Source of the DNA: Flexistipes sinusarabici DSM 4947
GTDB taxonomy: Bacteria > Chrysiogenota > Deferribacteres > Deferribacterales > Flexistipitaceae
Reading direction: 5' to 3'
NCBI RefSeq assembly: GCF_000218625.1
Contig: NC_015672.1
Span: 1,488,001 to 1,552,000, forward strand
DNA length: 64,000 nt
Within the stretch, counting starts at the first letter, position 1; every line of letters begins with the position of its first letter. Positions 9,184 to 17,693 of the stretch are shown piece after piece. The translations under genes and the position numbers were made by a program. The notes beneath the pieces are model-generated. The model did not search any database, was not told the DNA's origin, and saw only the letters and a program-made list of their open reading frames with translations.

Positions 9184-9212
9184 AATGTAGAGGCTGTTGG
9201 AAACAATGTCAA
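9184..9212 (-). promoter_or_regulatory. Promoter of the RluA-type gene, predicted leaderless
   Basis: The minus strand has TTGACA (9212-9207), a 17-base spacer and TACATT (9189-9184), then six bases to the ATG at 9177. There is no Shine-Dalgarno sequence, so the transcript should start at or beside the ATG. Confidence 0.7.
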
Positions 9213-9248
9213 ACACTATCACAATTTTATCACAGGGGGGAAAACGCA

Positions 9249-9290
9249 TAGCACCAGCCTAACAGCCTGGTAAATATGGGGAACACATTC
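9249..9290 (-). repeat. REP-like hairpin R2
   Basis: Minus-strand copy of the REP-like unit: GAATGTGTTC, CATATTTA, stem CCAGGC/GGCTGG and tail TGCTA. Compared with R1 the stem bases differ but still pair. It lies alone between the RluA-type gene and tRNA-Gly, outside any MITE. Confidence 0.65.
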
Positions 9291-9324
9291 AAATTAAGTT
9301 GTTGATATTAAAAGGGAAAAAGAA

Positions 9325-9397
9325 AGCGGGCGACGGGGCTCGAACCCGCTACCTCAACCTTGGCAAGGTCACGCTCTACCAGATGAGCTACGCCCGC
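9325..9397 (-). tRNA. tRNA-Gly (anticodon GCC)
   Basis: Acceptor arms GCGGGCG and CGCCCGC pair fully. The anticodon loop reads TTGCCAA, so the anticodon is GCC for glycine. The T arm has GGTTCGAGCCC. No CCA is encoded after the discriminator T. Confidence 0.97.
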
Positions 9398-9409
9398 AAG
9401 CAGGTGGAC

Positions 9410-9438
9410 TTTATATAAAAAATAGAGTCTCTTGTCAA
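9410..9438 (-). promoter_or_regulatory. Promoter of tRNA-Gly
   Basis: The minus strand has TTGACA (9438-9433), a 17-base spacer and TATAAA (9415-9410), 12 bases before the tRNA 5' end. This is an excellent sigma-70-type match. Confidence 0.8.
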
Positions 9439-9476
9439 TAAAAATTTTACTTTAAATAATTTATACATCAAAACGT

Positions 9477-10703
9477 TTAACAATAATCCATATTTTTTAA
9501 AATTTTCGCATGATTCATAAAACCTTTAAAATTGAAATTATTCAATTTAGCCCTGCGCTTTACAAGTCCGTAATAAATCCCTGCATCATTGGTTTCACCT
9601 ATCATTGTAGCGCCTATAATTGTATCAGAATCGTCAAGAAAAATTTTTCTAAAGAAACCTCTTTTTTCATCATAAAAAATTTCACTTTTTACATCATCTC
9701 CAAAATACCCCACAACTGCCACTTCTGTTCCGAAAACCTCTGTAGTGTTATTCTTAAGACTGCCTTCATACTTAACACCATGTCCGAGCATATTTTTTGC
9801 AGCCACATCCCCCTGCTCCGCCGCTGTCAGCCAGTTTCCCTGAATAATCTTTCCTCCGCCCAAAAAATCATCACATTCCGCCGCATCTCCGGCAGCGAAA
9901 ATATTTTCCGCACTTGTACAGCAATGTTTATCAACTATGATTCCCCAGTTGGTATCAATTGATGCACCTTTTGCCAACTGAATATTCGGCTCCACACCTT
10001 TACCGATAATAACGAGATCGGCAATCAGTTTACTGCCTGATTTTAGAGTAATATCAAGCTTATCTGATTTTTCATCAATGGCTGTCAAATCATCTTTTTT
10101 GTGAATTGTAAGGCCTCTGGATTCAAATTTTTTTTCAAGAATGCAGGAAGCATCTTTATCCACAACCCTTGAAAAAATTCTGTCAGAGGAAATCACAAGG
10201 TGTTTTTCAACTTCATCTTTTAGATGTGACAGTAAGGGAATCGTTACCAATCCGGCTCCAAAACCAACAACTGAAGATGATTTTTTAAACATCTCACCCA
10301 TTTTGTCGGCATCCTTAAAATGCCTCAATTTTAATACATTTCTGGTATTGTTGTATTTTATCTCTTTTGCTTCGCCGCCTGTTGCCAGCAAAAGTTTACA
10401 ATAATTCAGCTCTGTGCCATCATCCAAAACTATCTTATTTTTCTCCGGCACAATACTAACCAGCTCTTTCCCGAAAAATGTATCTAAACCGTTTTTCTTA
10501 TAAAACTGCTTATCAACGATATACAGAGCATCTCTTTTTATTTTGTCACCCACGTAATAGGGTGTTAATACTCTCGAATAAGCAGGCTCATTTTCCCTGT
10601 CAATCACAGCAACAGACGAACTTTTATCGAAATGCCTCAGTGTACGCATGGCATTAAGCCCTGCAGCACTGTTTCCCACTATTATAAAATCATAATTATA
10701 CAT
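9477..10703 (-). CDS. FAD/NAD-binding subunit of the AOR complex (AorC-like)
   Basis: A 408-residue pyridine-nucleotide-disulfide-oxidoreductase fold flavoprotein. The FAD-binding GNSAAGLNAM lies at residues 10-19, the second nucleotide site is GFGAGLVTI near 147, and the FAD ribityl motif IFAAGDAAE is near 270. It lacks a redox CxxxxC pair. As the last gene of the operon with the AOR catalytic subunit and ferredoxin, it most likely exchanges electrons with NAD(H), like AorC of the Aromatoleum aldehyde:ferredoxin oxidoreductase. Alternatives are a rubredoxin reductase or a nitrite-reductase-like flavoprotein. It starts three bases after the MoaD-like gene upstream, so the two are probably translationally coupled. 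Confidence 0.8.
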   Translation of the reverse strand: MYNYDFIIVGNSAAGLNAMRTLRHFDKSSSVAVIDRENEPAYSRVLTPYYVGDKIKRDALYIVDKQFYKKNGLDTFFGKELVSIVPEKNKIVLDDGTELNYCKLLLATGGEAKEIKYNNTRNVLKLRHFKDADKMGEMFKKSSSVVGFGAGLVTIPLLSHLKDEVEKHLVISSDRIFSRVVDKDASCILEKKFESRGLTIHKKDDLTAIDEKSDKLDITLKSGSKLIADLVIIGKGVEPNIQLAKGASIDTNWGIIVDKHCCTSAENIFAAGDAAECDDFLGGGKIIQGNWLTAAEQGDVAAKNMLGHGVKYEGSLKNNTTEVFGTEVAVVGYFGDDVKSEIFYDEKRGFFRKIFLDDSDTIIGATMIGETNDAGIYYGLVKRRAKLNNFNFKGFMNHAKILKNMDYC

Positions 10704-10706
10704 AAA

Positions 10707-10940
10707 CTAACCTCCGGGATATCCCCCTCCCCCGATATAAAACAATGAAACGGATGTATCAGCCAAAACGGTTTTGTCATCCACATGTTCTCCGTTTAAA
10801 AGAACCTTTATGTAACTGTGATCCAACTTGTCCCCAAACAATCTGCTTTTTATCTCAGCCGCAGTAATCCCGTTTTTCAGATCGAGACCGGCAGCGCCGG
10901 TATAGCCCCTTAAAATTCCGTATATTTTTACCTTTATCAT
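10707..10940 (-). CDS. MoaD/ThiS-like protein 2
   Basis: A 77-residue beta-grasp protein ending in GGGYPGG, the di-glycine tail that is thiocarboxylated in MoaD/ThiS sulfur carriers. The IKVKIYGILRGYTGAAG start is typical. Within an AOR operon it probably supplies sulfur for the pterin dithiolene of the tungsten cofactor, as inferred for AorD. A GTG three bases upstream is an alternative start. A strong hairpin separates it from the AOR gene upstream. Confidence 0.75.
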   Translation of the reverse strand: MIKVKIYGILRGYTGAAGLDLKNGITAAEIKSRLFGDKLDHSYIKVLLNGEHVDDKTVLADTSVSLFYIGGGGYPGG

Positions 10941-10965
10941 CACAAAAGACCAAAAATCTTCAATA

Positions 10966-11000
10966 AATAAGTGGAAGGCTTTTCGCCTTCCACTTATTTA
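10966..11000 (-). terminator. Hairpin overlapping the AOR stop codon
   Basis: A perfect 15-base stem (AAATAAGTGGAAGGC and its inverse) with a five-base loop, including the AOR stop codon TAA. It could be a partial terminator, or a processing site that sets different levels for the catalytic subunit and the two downstream genes. No long T-run follows. Confidence 0.6.
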
Positions 11001-12800
11001 TCTTAGTCCAAGCTCTGCAAGTTTTTCTGATGTAGGGATTCCATCCTTCCAACCTCTTGCTTCGTAATATTTAGGAAGCGTCTCACTCAGTCTGGCCACT
11101 GACCCTTTATGAGGTCCGTCCGGAACAGGTTCTTCAAGAATCCGTTTAGGAAGTGTATCCTGAGAAGGATCGATACCGGCATCAAGATTATACAGTCTTT
11201 CCAGATTCCACACCCTTTCACCGGCTTCAACAAGATCATCGGCAGAATAATTCAATCCCGTAGCAGCATTAAAAAAGTTTTTAATCTCTTCAGGGGTTAT
11301 GGCAAATGTTGTAAAAAGGCATATTCCGGAGGAATCCACAAGCGCCGTAACATCCTGAAAAGCCTTTGTCCATTCGGCCTTTCCCTCAAGACTGGTGGGT
11401 TCCATTTTTTCAGGTACTCCGAGAATTTCAGGGGAAATCATATAGCCTCTGACGTGGCAGGCCCCTCTGTTGCTTGTGGCATAATTTATTGCCATTCCCT
11501 GGGCAACTCTTCCGTCATAAGCGGGAAACTCAAGTTTTTTCACACTCATGGAATAATCAGGCTTGCCGTATTCTTCAGCCAGCCTGTAAGAGCCTTCTGC
11601 CAGTTTGTCGCCGAAACCTTCCCTGTTGGCTATTTTTTCCATCATTTCCACCATACCTTCTGCGTCGCCAAATTCCAGGGATCTTCCTATTTCATCTTTA
11701 CTGATTATTCCCTTTTCATACATCTCCATTGCACATGCTATAGTACCCCCTGCAGTTATGGGATCGAATCCGTTTTCATTGCATATATAATTAGCCCTGG
11801 CAATTGCTTTCAGATCACTAATCCCGCAGTCGGCTCCGAGCGCCCAGATAGGCTCATATTCAGGCCCTTCACCTTCGCCGCTGAATCTTGGATCCGAAAT
11901 TGCCGTAACTCTTCCACAGCCGATAATACATCCCATACACGCCTTATTCCTTTTTAAAATGGTATCCGCCATCGTTTCACCGGAAATATCTTCTGCTTTT
12001 GCGAATGTGTCTCTCTGGAAATTATTAGTGGGGAAAAGCCCTGTTTCGTTGATAACATTTACCAGTACTGCAGTACCGTAGGCCGGAAGCCCCTGAGAAG
12101 TTACGGGGGAATCTTTCAGTAATTTATATGCCTCAAATGCTGATTTTCTGTAAGCATCTTTGTCGGAGATTTTCACCCCGCCTGTACCTCTGACAGCAAT
12201 GGCCTTGACATTTTTACTGCCCAAAACAGCACCGACACCGCTTCTTCCGGCTGCTCTGTGCTTATCGTTCATAATACATGCAAACTTCACCTGCTTTTCT
12301 CCAGCAGGACCTATTGATGCTATTTTTGCATCCTGATGAAATGTTTTATGGATAATATCTTCCGTTTCGTGGGTGGTTTTCCCCCAAAGTTTTTTAGCAC
12401 TTCTGATTTCAATATTATTATTATAGATTGTTATATAAACGGGATTCTTCGCCTTTCCCTCCAAAATAATCATATCATACCCTGCATACTTAAGTTCCGA
12501 AGGAAAGTATCCGCCTGAATTTGAAGATGCAATTGTACCTGACAGCGGAGATTTCGTTACAACCATATACCGTCCGTTGGCAGCACCGTATGTCCCTGTC
12601 AGAGGGCCGACAGCCAGAAATACTTTATTTTTGTCACTATATGCATCCACATCCGCAGGTACTTCGTCCGTAAAATATTTAACGGCCAATCCTCTTCCGC
12701 CTATAAACTTTTTAGCAGCATCAAGGTTCAAATCTTCAACACTGTACTTTTCATTGGATAAATCTATCCTTAATATTTTTCCTGCCCAGCCGCCTGTCAT
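10998..12800 (-). CDS. aor: Aldehyde:ferredoxin oxidoreductase, tungsten catalytic subunit
   Basis: A 600-residue AOR-family enzyme that oxidises aldehydes to carboxylic acids (or runs in reverse) with a tungsten bis-pterin cofactor. The N-terminal domain starts GGWAGKILRIDLS and carries FIGGRGLAVKY. The pterin-binding residues lie in the ANGRYMVVTKSPLSG and NSGGYFPSELK stretches. Cluster ligands are CMGCIIGC (near residues 287-294) plus the Cys in DSSGICLF near 495. EPIWALGADCGI is typical. GGAGGTG precedes the start and overlaps the end of the ferredoxin gene. The substrate aldehyde is not predictable. Confidence 0.93.
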   Translation of the reverse strand: MTGGWAGKILRIDLSNEKYSVEDLNLDAAKKFIGGRGLAVKYFTDEVPADVDAYSDKNKVFLAVGPLTGTYGAANGRYMVVTKSPLSGTIASSNSGGYFPSELKYAGYDMIILEGKAKNPVYITIYNNNIEIRSAKKLWGKTTHETEDIIHKTFHQDAKIASIGPAGEKQVKFACIMNDKHRAAGRSGVGAVLGSKNVKAIAVRGTGGVKISDKDAYRKSAFEAYKLLKDSPVTSQGLPAYGTAVLVNVINETGLFPTNNFQRDTFAKAEDISGETMADTILKRNKACMGCIIGCGRVTAISDPRFSGEGEGPEYEPIWALGADCGISDLKAIARANYICNENGFDPITAGGTIACAMEMYEKGIISKDEIGRSLEFGDAEGMVEMMEKIANREGFGDKLAEGSYRLAEEYGKPDYSMSVKKLEFPAYDGRVAQGMAINYATSNRGACHVRGYMISPEILGVPEKMEPTSLEGKAEWTKAFQDVTALVDSSGICLFTTFAITPEEIKNFFNAATGLNYSADDLVEAGERVWNLERLYNLDAGIDPSQDTLPKRILEEPVPDGPHKGSVARLSETLPKYYEARGWKDGIPTSEKLAELGLR

Positions 12801-12801
12801 A

Positions 12802-13281
12802 TTACACCTCCATGAGCCCTTCTTTTACTGAAGTGGCAAATTTTTTAATCTTGGATCTTGTGGGAGTATCTTCCTCTTCAAATGTAAGACATCCTGTTGG
12901 GCAAAAAGCCACACATTCCGGATAATCCCCTCCGCATAAATCGCATTTATCAGCTTTCATTTTACTTTCGGCATATTTTATCATACCAAATGGGCAGGCA
13001 CTTACACAGGTTCTGCAGCCCACACACTGATTTTCATCAACCAAAACAACCCCGGTGTCGCTGTTTTTTGATATTGCCCCTGCCGGACAGGCCTTTAAGC
13101 ACCAGGGCTCATCACACTGCATGCAAGTAACGGTAACAAATGCAGCCTCATCCATAAAAATTTCATTTACAATCCTTGACTTTGACGGTGCGAACTCATC
13201 AAAATGCTTAAGGGAACATGAAAGTTCGCATGTTTTGCAGCCGATACATTTGGACGGCTCCACCCTTATTAGTTTTTGCAT
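12802..13281 (-). CDS. Four-cluster ferredoxin, AOR electron-transfer subunit (AorA-like)
   Basis: A 159-residue polyferredoxin with Cys groups for four [4Fe-4S] clusters: CIGCKTCELSC, then CMQCDEPWCLKACP, CVGCRTCVSACP, and CDLCGGDYPECVAFCP. It is of the CooF/HycB/DmsB type and cytoplasmic. Its place directly before the AOR gene (one base apart) makes it the likely Fe-S subunit passing electrons between the tungsten subunit and the FAD subunit. I chose the ATG at 13281, preceded by AAGGGGG, rather than 13311. Confidence 0.85.
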   Translation of the reverse strand: MQKLIRVEPSKCIGCKTCELSCSLKHFDEFAPSKSRIVNEIFMDEAAFVTVTCMQCDEPWCLKACPAGAISKNSDTGVVLVDENQCVGCRTCVSACPFGMIKYAESKMKADKCDLCGGDYPECVAFCPTGCLTFEEEDTPTRSKIKKFATSVKEGLMEV

Positions 13282-13366
13282 AATTACCCCCTTTTTATTT
13301 TTCCTGCTCAATTATATGCGGGTATAAATTCCTAATCACCCGGCAGAAATACTCGTATAACAATTT

Positions 13367-13606
13367 TTACCCCCCTCCCACTGGAGAAAATAAAGTCAAC
13401 GTGTCTCCATCGGCCACTTCCGAATCCAGTTCGCATGATTTACCGTTAATCAAGATTATGGCTGCCTCTTTTTTGGGGATTTTATAATATTCAAGGATAT
13501 CTGACACAATGACATGCCGGTTTTTATTATCAAAAACCGTAGTATACTTTCCGGTTTTGTTCGTCAGATAATCTGACAAACCTGCATAGGCTTTAACGGT
13601 AATCAT
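13367..13606 (-). CDS. MoaD/ThiS-like protein 1
   Basis: A 79-residue beta-grasp sulfur-carrier-like protein: MITVKAYAGLSDYL at the start, IILINGKSC in the middle, GDTLTLFSPVGGG at the end, giving the C-terminal Gly-Gly of MoaD/ThiS. It is the first gene of the AOR operon. An in-frame GTG at 13615 is an alternative start; neither has a strong ribosome site. A sulfur donor role for the tungstopterin is inferred from context. Confidence 0.75.
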   Translation of the reverse strand: MITVKAYAGLSDYLTNKTGKYTTVFDNKNRHVIVSDILEYYKIPKKEAAIILINGKSCELDSEVADGDTLTLFSPVGGG

Positions 13607-13773
13607 ATCAAGCACACATAGCTTATTATCCGCTTTGATTCATGATTCTTCTGTCTAAAACTAATTTCTTTATCAGGTATTCATTTTCTCATGCATCATT
13701 TCAATCCAAAACCATCCAGGGTTATGACTTTAAAAATAGACAGTTCCCCCAGCTTGAGACCTTTGAATAAGTA

Positions 13774-13853
13774 CCCCACCCAACCTCCCCTAATTTAGGG
13801 GAGGAGTTTTATCTCCCCTCCTATCAAAGAGTTAGGAGGGGATTAAGGGGTGG
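13774..13853. repeat. Nested palindromic repeat
   Basis: Outer arms (CCCCACCCAACC at left, GATTAAGGGGTGG at right) enclose two hairpins, CCTCCCCTAATTTAGGGGAGG and CCCCTCCTA...TAGGAGGGG. It lies in the 390-base gap between the divergent AOR operon and the Cache sensor gene. No gene is visible there. It may act as a bidirectional terminator or be an inserted palindromic element. Confidence 0.6.
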
Positions 13854-13958
13854 TAAAATTTATAAGAATACATTATTCAAAGTTTTCAGCTTCTTAATAT
13901 AAATTATAACATATTTTCCCTGCGATGCTTCAAAAATTTTTGCAAAAATATTATAACT

Positions 13959-13986
13959 TTGATTACTTAAAAAAATGATGTAATAT
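13959..13986 (+). promoter_or_regulatory. Promoter of the Cache sensor gene, predicted leaderless
   Basis: TTGATT (13959-13964), a 16-base spacer, then TAATAT (13981-13986). The ATG at 13996 follows nine bases later without a Shine-Dalgarno sequence. Confidence 0.5.
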
Positions 13987-13995
13987 TTAACCACA

Positions 13996-15060
13996 ATGAG
14001 CAAACGATTGGCAATTTTTATATCTATTCTTGTTACATTTGTACTTATTTTTTCCACAGGAGTATATTTTTACCAGTCAAAAATTATTATTAAGAGTGAA
14101 TTAAATAATCAGGGAAAATTAGTAACAAATTATAATTATGAATCCATTGATAATTTTTTGCAAGAAATAGAAAGAATCACCCATCTGATTTACAATAACA
14201 AAAAAATCCACAATTATTTAAAAAATAATAATCTCACGATTAAAGTTCAGTTAGAAAATCTTTTCCTTAAATATTGCAAAAATATCGAATTGATCCAAGC
14301 AATAAGGGTTGTGGACATAAAAGGTAATATAAAAATTTTCATGAGAGAATGTGAAAATTTATCCGGCAGCAAAAATTTCAAAAAAATCAATCTTCAAAAC
14401 AAAGCTTTTTTTCAGAAAGTGCAAAAATTGCAGAAATCTGAAATTATTTTTTCCAATTTTGAAAGGGGAAAACTTCCGGAAACAACCGAATTCTGCCCGG
14501 CAATGATCCGTACAATGATACCATATTTCGATAATAACAAAAAAACAGGTTACTTGGTTGTAAATTTTTGGGGAAGCAAAATAGGGGAAGTTCTGGATTA
14601 TCTGAAAGAAAACAAAGGATACTCGTTTATTGCAGAGGTAAATGCAAACAACCCTGATAGAGACGGTATTTTCCTTTTCCATCCGAACAGATATTATGAA
14701 TTTGCAAATCAGTTCAATACCCAATATATCTTAGATAATATATATTCAAAGAAAGATGTTGAAACAATCAAAAATAACAAAAGCGGCATAATAGAATTAA
14801 AAAATAAACATAATTTCCTCGCTTTTGCCACAGTATACCCTTATAATAATACTAATCAGAGATGGAAGATATGCACTGTCCTGAAAGGAAGTTATTTCTT
14901 CAAAAACATAAATGCACTAAGGCGAAATTTTTTGGCCGTTATGCTGCTTGGAATATTTCTCAGTATTTTGACAGCCGCATATTTAAGTAAAAAACTTTTA
15001 TCACCTTTAAATGAAATCAACAAAGCTACAACAGAATATTCAACTTTAAGATTGCATTAG
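13996..15060 (+). pseudogene. Cache-domain sensor, truncated by IS1380
   Basis: The remaining 354 codons encode an N-terminal membrane helix (residues 7-26), an extracytoplasmic sensor of the Cache type, a second helix (about 312-330) and the start of a HAMP linker (SKKLLSPLNEINKATTEY). The frame then enters the IS1380 left end at 15044 and stops. The output domain (methyl-accepting, kinase or GGDEF) is absent, and no matching 3' half lies beyond the IS, where nikMN begins. The ligand and original output are unknown. Confidence 0.75.
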
Positions 15061-16662
15061 GAGTTGCAAGCCACCTTTAAGATGTTGTAGATTAAGGTTT
15101 TAAGAAAACAAAAACCACAACCAAAAAGGTGACTTACAATGAGCAAACTAAACTAAAAATTAGAAAGAAGCAATGATAAAATTACCCCATTTGGTGGAAT
15201 ATCTTTGTTAATCCCACTGTTAGATAAGATGGGCATCCGAGATTTCCTTGATAAAGAACTTGATCATCCAGGCTCTAACAGAGGCAAACCGCCATCTTCT
15301 AAAATAATTCCTGTTATTCTATCGATGATATGCGGTGGCAGGAGTTTCAGTGATATCGACAAACTTTCTTTTGATAAGGTTTTAAGCTATATCAGCGGTA
15401 TTGAAGATATCCCGGATAGTTCCAGCATCAGTAGGTATTTTTCAAAAACAGAAAGCATGTTGGATGAAGTAGCAGTTAATAAAACAATCAGCAAACTGGG
15501 CAGTCTCAACTATAAAATAGTGAAAGATGCTTTAAAAAGAGAAAATTTATTTTCAGTTACTCTGGATCAGGACGCCACTTATGCAAAGGTGTATAAAAGG
15601 GATGCCAAGTATTGTTATAAGAAATTTAAAGCATACAGTTCTATGACGTGTTTTATAGGAGAGAGCGGTTATTGTATAGACGAGGAATTTCGGGAAGGCA
15701 ATGTAAGTGCCCAGGTTGGCATACTTGAACAGCTTCAGAGAGTCCATAAATATCTTGAATCTTGTGGTATAGAAGTATCCAATGTTCGTAATGATTCTGC
15801 CGGTTACCAATCTAAAGTATTGAATTACTGTTTTGATAACGATTTAACGTTTTTTATAGGAGGTGACCTTGATAGTTCAGTTCGTAAAGGAATAAATCAT
15901 ATACCATCTGATTCATGGAAAAGATATAGAAATAGGTATGGAGATGAAAGCGATAATGAGGAAATAGCAGAGTTTATTCACTGTATGGAAAACACTAAGG
16001 AGAGTTTCCGTATAATAGTTGTTCGTAAGAAAATTGAGTCAGACAACCCCACAGTTCCGGAGCTTCTTGGTGATAAATATGAATATCGTGTTATTGCAAC
16101 TAATTCAAAACTGGATGCAGAAAAGGTGGTACATTTTTATAATTTGCGCGGTGTTTGTGAATACAATATAAAAGAAGCAAAGTATGGTTTTAATTTAAAA
16201 AGCTTTCCTTCGGGTAATCTTGCGGGTAACGGCTTATGGTTTAAGACAGGAATACTGGCATATAATCTGATTATGTACCTCAAACGAATCATAATGGGAG
16301 GTGTCTATAAAAATAAAGAGATGGGTAGTATACGTTATCAGGTCATATCTATAGCGGGGAAACTTGTGTCCCACGGCGGTAATAAACTGAAGTTGTGCTG
16401 CAGTGTGGATATGTTCAAAAAAATGGAACAGTGGAGGACAGAATGTTTAACGTTGTGACCTTTTTTCTTTACTTATGTTAACTTTGTGGACAATTCAGGC
16501 AATAGGCAGTATTGCTGTGTCTAAAAACGGTGTAAATGGAGAAAATTTATGCTTTAGTAAAGTATGAATGAAGTAATATTTGGAAAATCTTTTCTTGTAT
16601 TTTAAAAACAACAGGAAAAATATCAAAATCGGAGTTTGTTATTTTCTAATGCAAAATTAAAG
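15044..16662 (+). mobile_element. IS1380-family element, copy 1 (1619 bp)
   Basis: The ends are imperfect inverted repeats: CTTTAAGATTGCATTAG at left and the inverse of CTTTAATTTTGCATTAG at right. It is the same length as copy 2 (24572-26190); I saw three base differences. The flanks do not form a target duplication (TTCAA left, GCAAA right). The last 12 bases of the IS, GCAAAATTAAAG, are repeated directly after the right end. Together this suggests that a neighbouring deletion or recombination removed the original right flank. Confidence 0.88.
15139..16458 (+). pseudogene. IS1380 transposase with nonsense codon
   Basis: Aligned with the intact copy at 24667-25986, codon 6 is TAA (15154-15156) where the other copy has TAC. 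The frame beyond is open to the end and keeps all catalytic motifs, so an internal start (a TTG at about 15205) might give a shortened product, but the N-terminal DNA-binding part would be lost. Two more differences are at 15958 and 15979 (both amino-acid changes). This copy is probably inactive on its own. Confidence 0.85.
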
Positions 16663-16675
16663 GCAAAATTAAAGG

Positions 16676-16705
16676 TTGACATTTTAAAAGAAAAGCTGAT
16701 AAAAT
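16676..16705 (+). promoter_or_regulatory. Promoter of the Ni/Co transporter operon
   Basis: TTGACA (16676-16681), an 18-base spacer and TAAAAT (16700-16705). It starts 14 bases beyond the IS1380 end. No cobalamin riboswitch fits in the remaining 71-base leader, so any upstream control region may have been displaced by the IS. Confidence 0.65.
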
Positions 16706-16733
16706 TAATATATTAACAAAGGAGGGTGGATGT

Positions 16734-17693
16734 ATGCATATGGCCGATGCTCTGCTTTCAGTGCCGGTGGGTGTAACTTTTTGGGGGATATCGGGTGCTG
16801 CCGCCGGATATGCTTCTTCAAAATTAAAAAAAGAGCTTAAAGAGGAAAAAACCATACCGCTGATGGGGGTTGCGGGTGCATTTGTATTTGCCTTGCAGAT
16901 GGTGAATTTTGCAATACCGGGAACCGGCTCAAGTGGGCATTTTGCCGGAGGCTTCCTGCTGGCACTCCTGTTGGGGCGACATGCAGCATTTCTTGTAATG
17001 TCATCGGTCTTGTTGGTTCAGGTGCTGTTTTTTGCAGACGGCGGTCTGCTTGCACTTGGATGTAATATTTTTAATATGGCATTTATTCCTTCATATATAG
17101 TTTATCCGCTGTTTAAAAACATAATTGATAAAAATGAAAGCAAAGCAGCCATATGGAGCGGTGCTTTTCTGTCCCTTTGGCTTGGTGCGGTTATGATCTC
17201 TATGCAGACGGGGATTTCAGGTATTGCCGAGCTGCCGTTTTCGAAGATGCTGCTGCTGATGCTGGGTATTCATCTGCTTATTGCGGTATTTGAAGGGGCC
17301 ATAACAGTAGGGTCATATATGTTCATAAAACGTTACTCATTACAGGCAGAGCTTAACAGCGAAAAGGGAGAGCTTAAACCGTATTTTGGAATATTTTCTG
17401 TTTCCTTGATAATTGCAGCGGTCGTTTCCCTGTTTGCATCATCAAAACCGGACGGTTTGGAATGGTCTGTTTACAATATAATGGGCAGGGCATCCGAGCC
17501 TCATTCACTGACAGGACAATTTCATAACCTTTTAGGTACTTTGCAGAATAAAATCGCATTTTTGCCGGATTATTCATTTGCCGGTGGTTCGGGACAATGG
17601 GGTACATCGGTTTCAGGGATTGTCGGTGCCGTTATTGTTATTATTCTGGCCTCTTCACTGGGATATATAATCAGAAAAGCTAATAAAAATTGA
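16734..17693 (+). CDS. ECF nickel/cobalt transporter S-component NikMN/CbiM-like
   Basis: A 319-residue membrane protein. The N-terminus MHMADALLS begins with Met-His, whose amino group and His bind the metal ion in this family, so the start must be this ATG; GGAGGG lies eight bases upstream. The CbiM core (to about residue 205) has NMAFIPSYIVYP, and the C-terminal part carries the PDGLE/CbiN-like domain (PDGLEWSVYN near 240, with a final membrane helix), as in fused NikMN proteins. With the next two genes it forms a complete energy-coupling-factor importer. Whether nickel or cobalt is carried cannot be told. Confidence 0.88.
   Translation: MHMADALLSVPVGVTFWGISGAAAGYASSKLKKELKEEKTIPLMGVAGAFVFALQMVNFAIPGTGSSGHFAGGFLLALLLGRHAAFLVMSSVLLVQVLFFADGGLLALGCNIFNMAFIPSYIVYPLFKNIIDKNESKAAIWSGAFLSLWLGAVMISMQTGISGIAELPFSKMLLLMLGIHLLIAVFEGAITVGSYMFIKRYSLQAELNSEKGELKPYFGIFSVSLIIAAVVSLFASSKPDGLEWSVYNIMGRASEPHSLTGQFHNLLGTLQNKIAFLPDYSFAGGSGQWGTSVSGIVGAVIVIILASSLGYIIRKANKN

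Noticed and set aside
16663..16733. Cobalamin riboswitch before nikMN
   Set aside because: The 71-base leader is too short and has no B12-box-like sequence.
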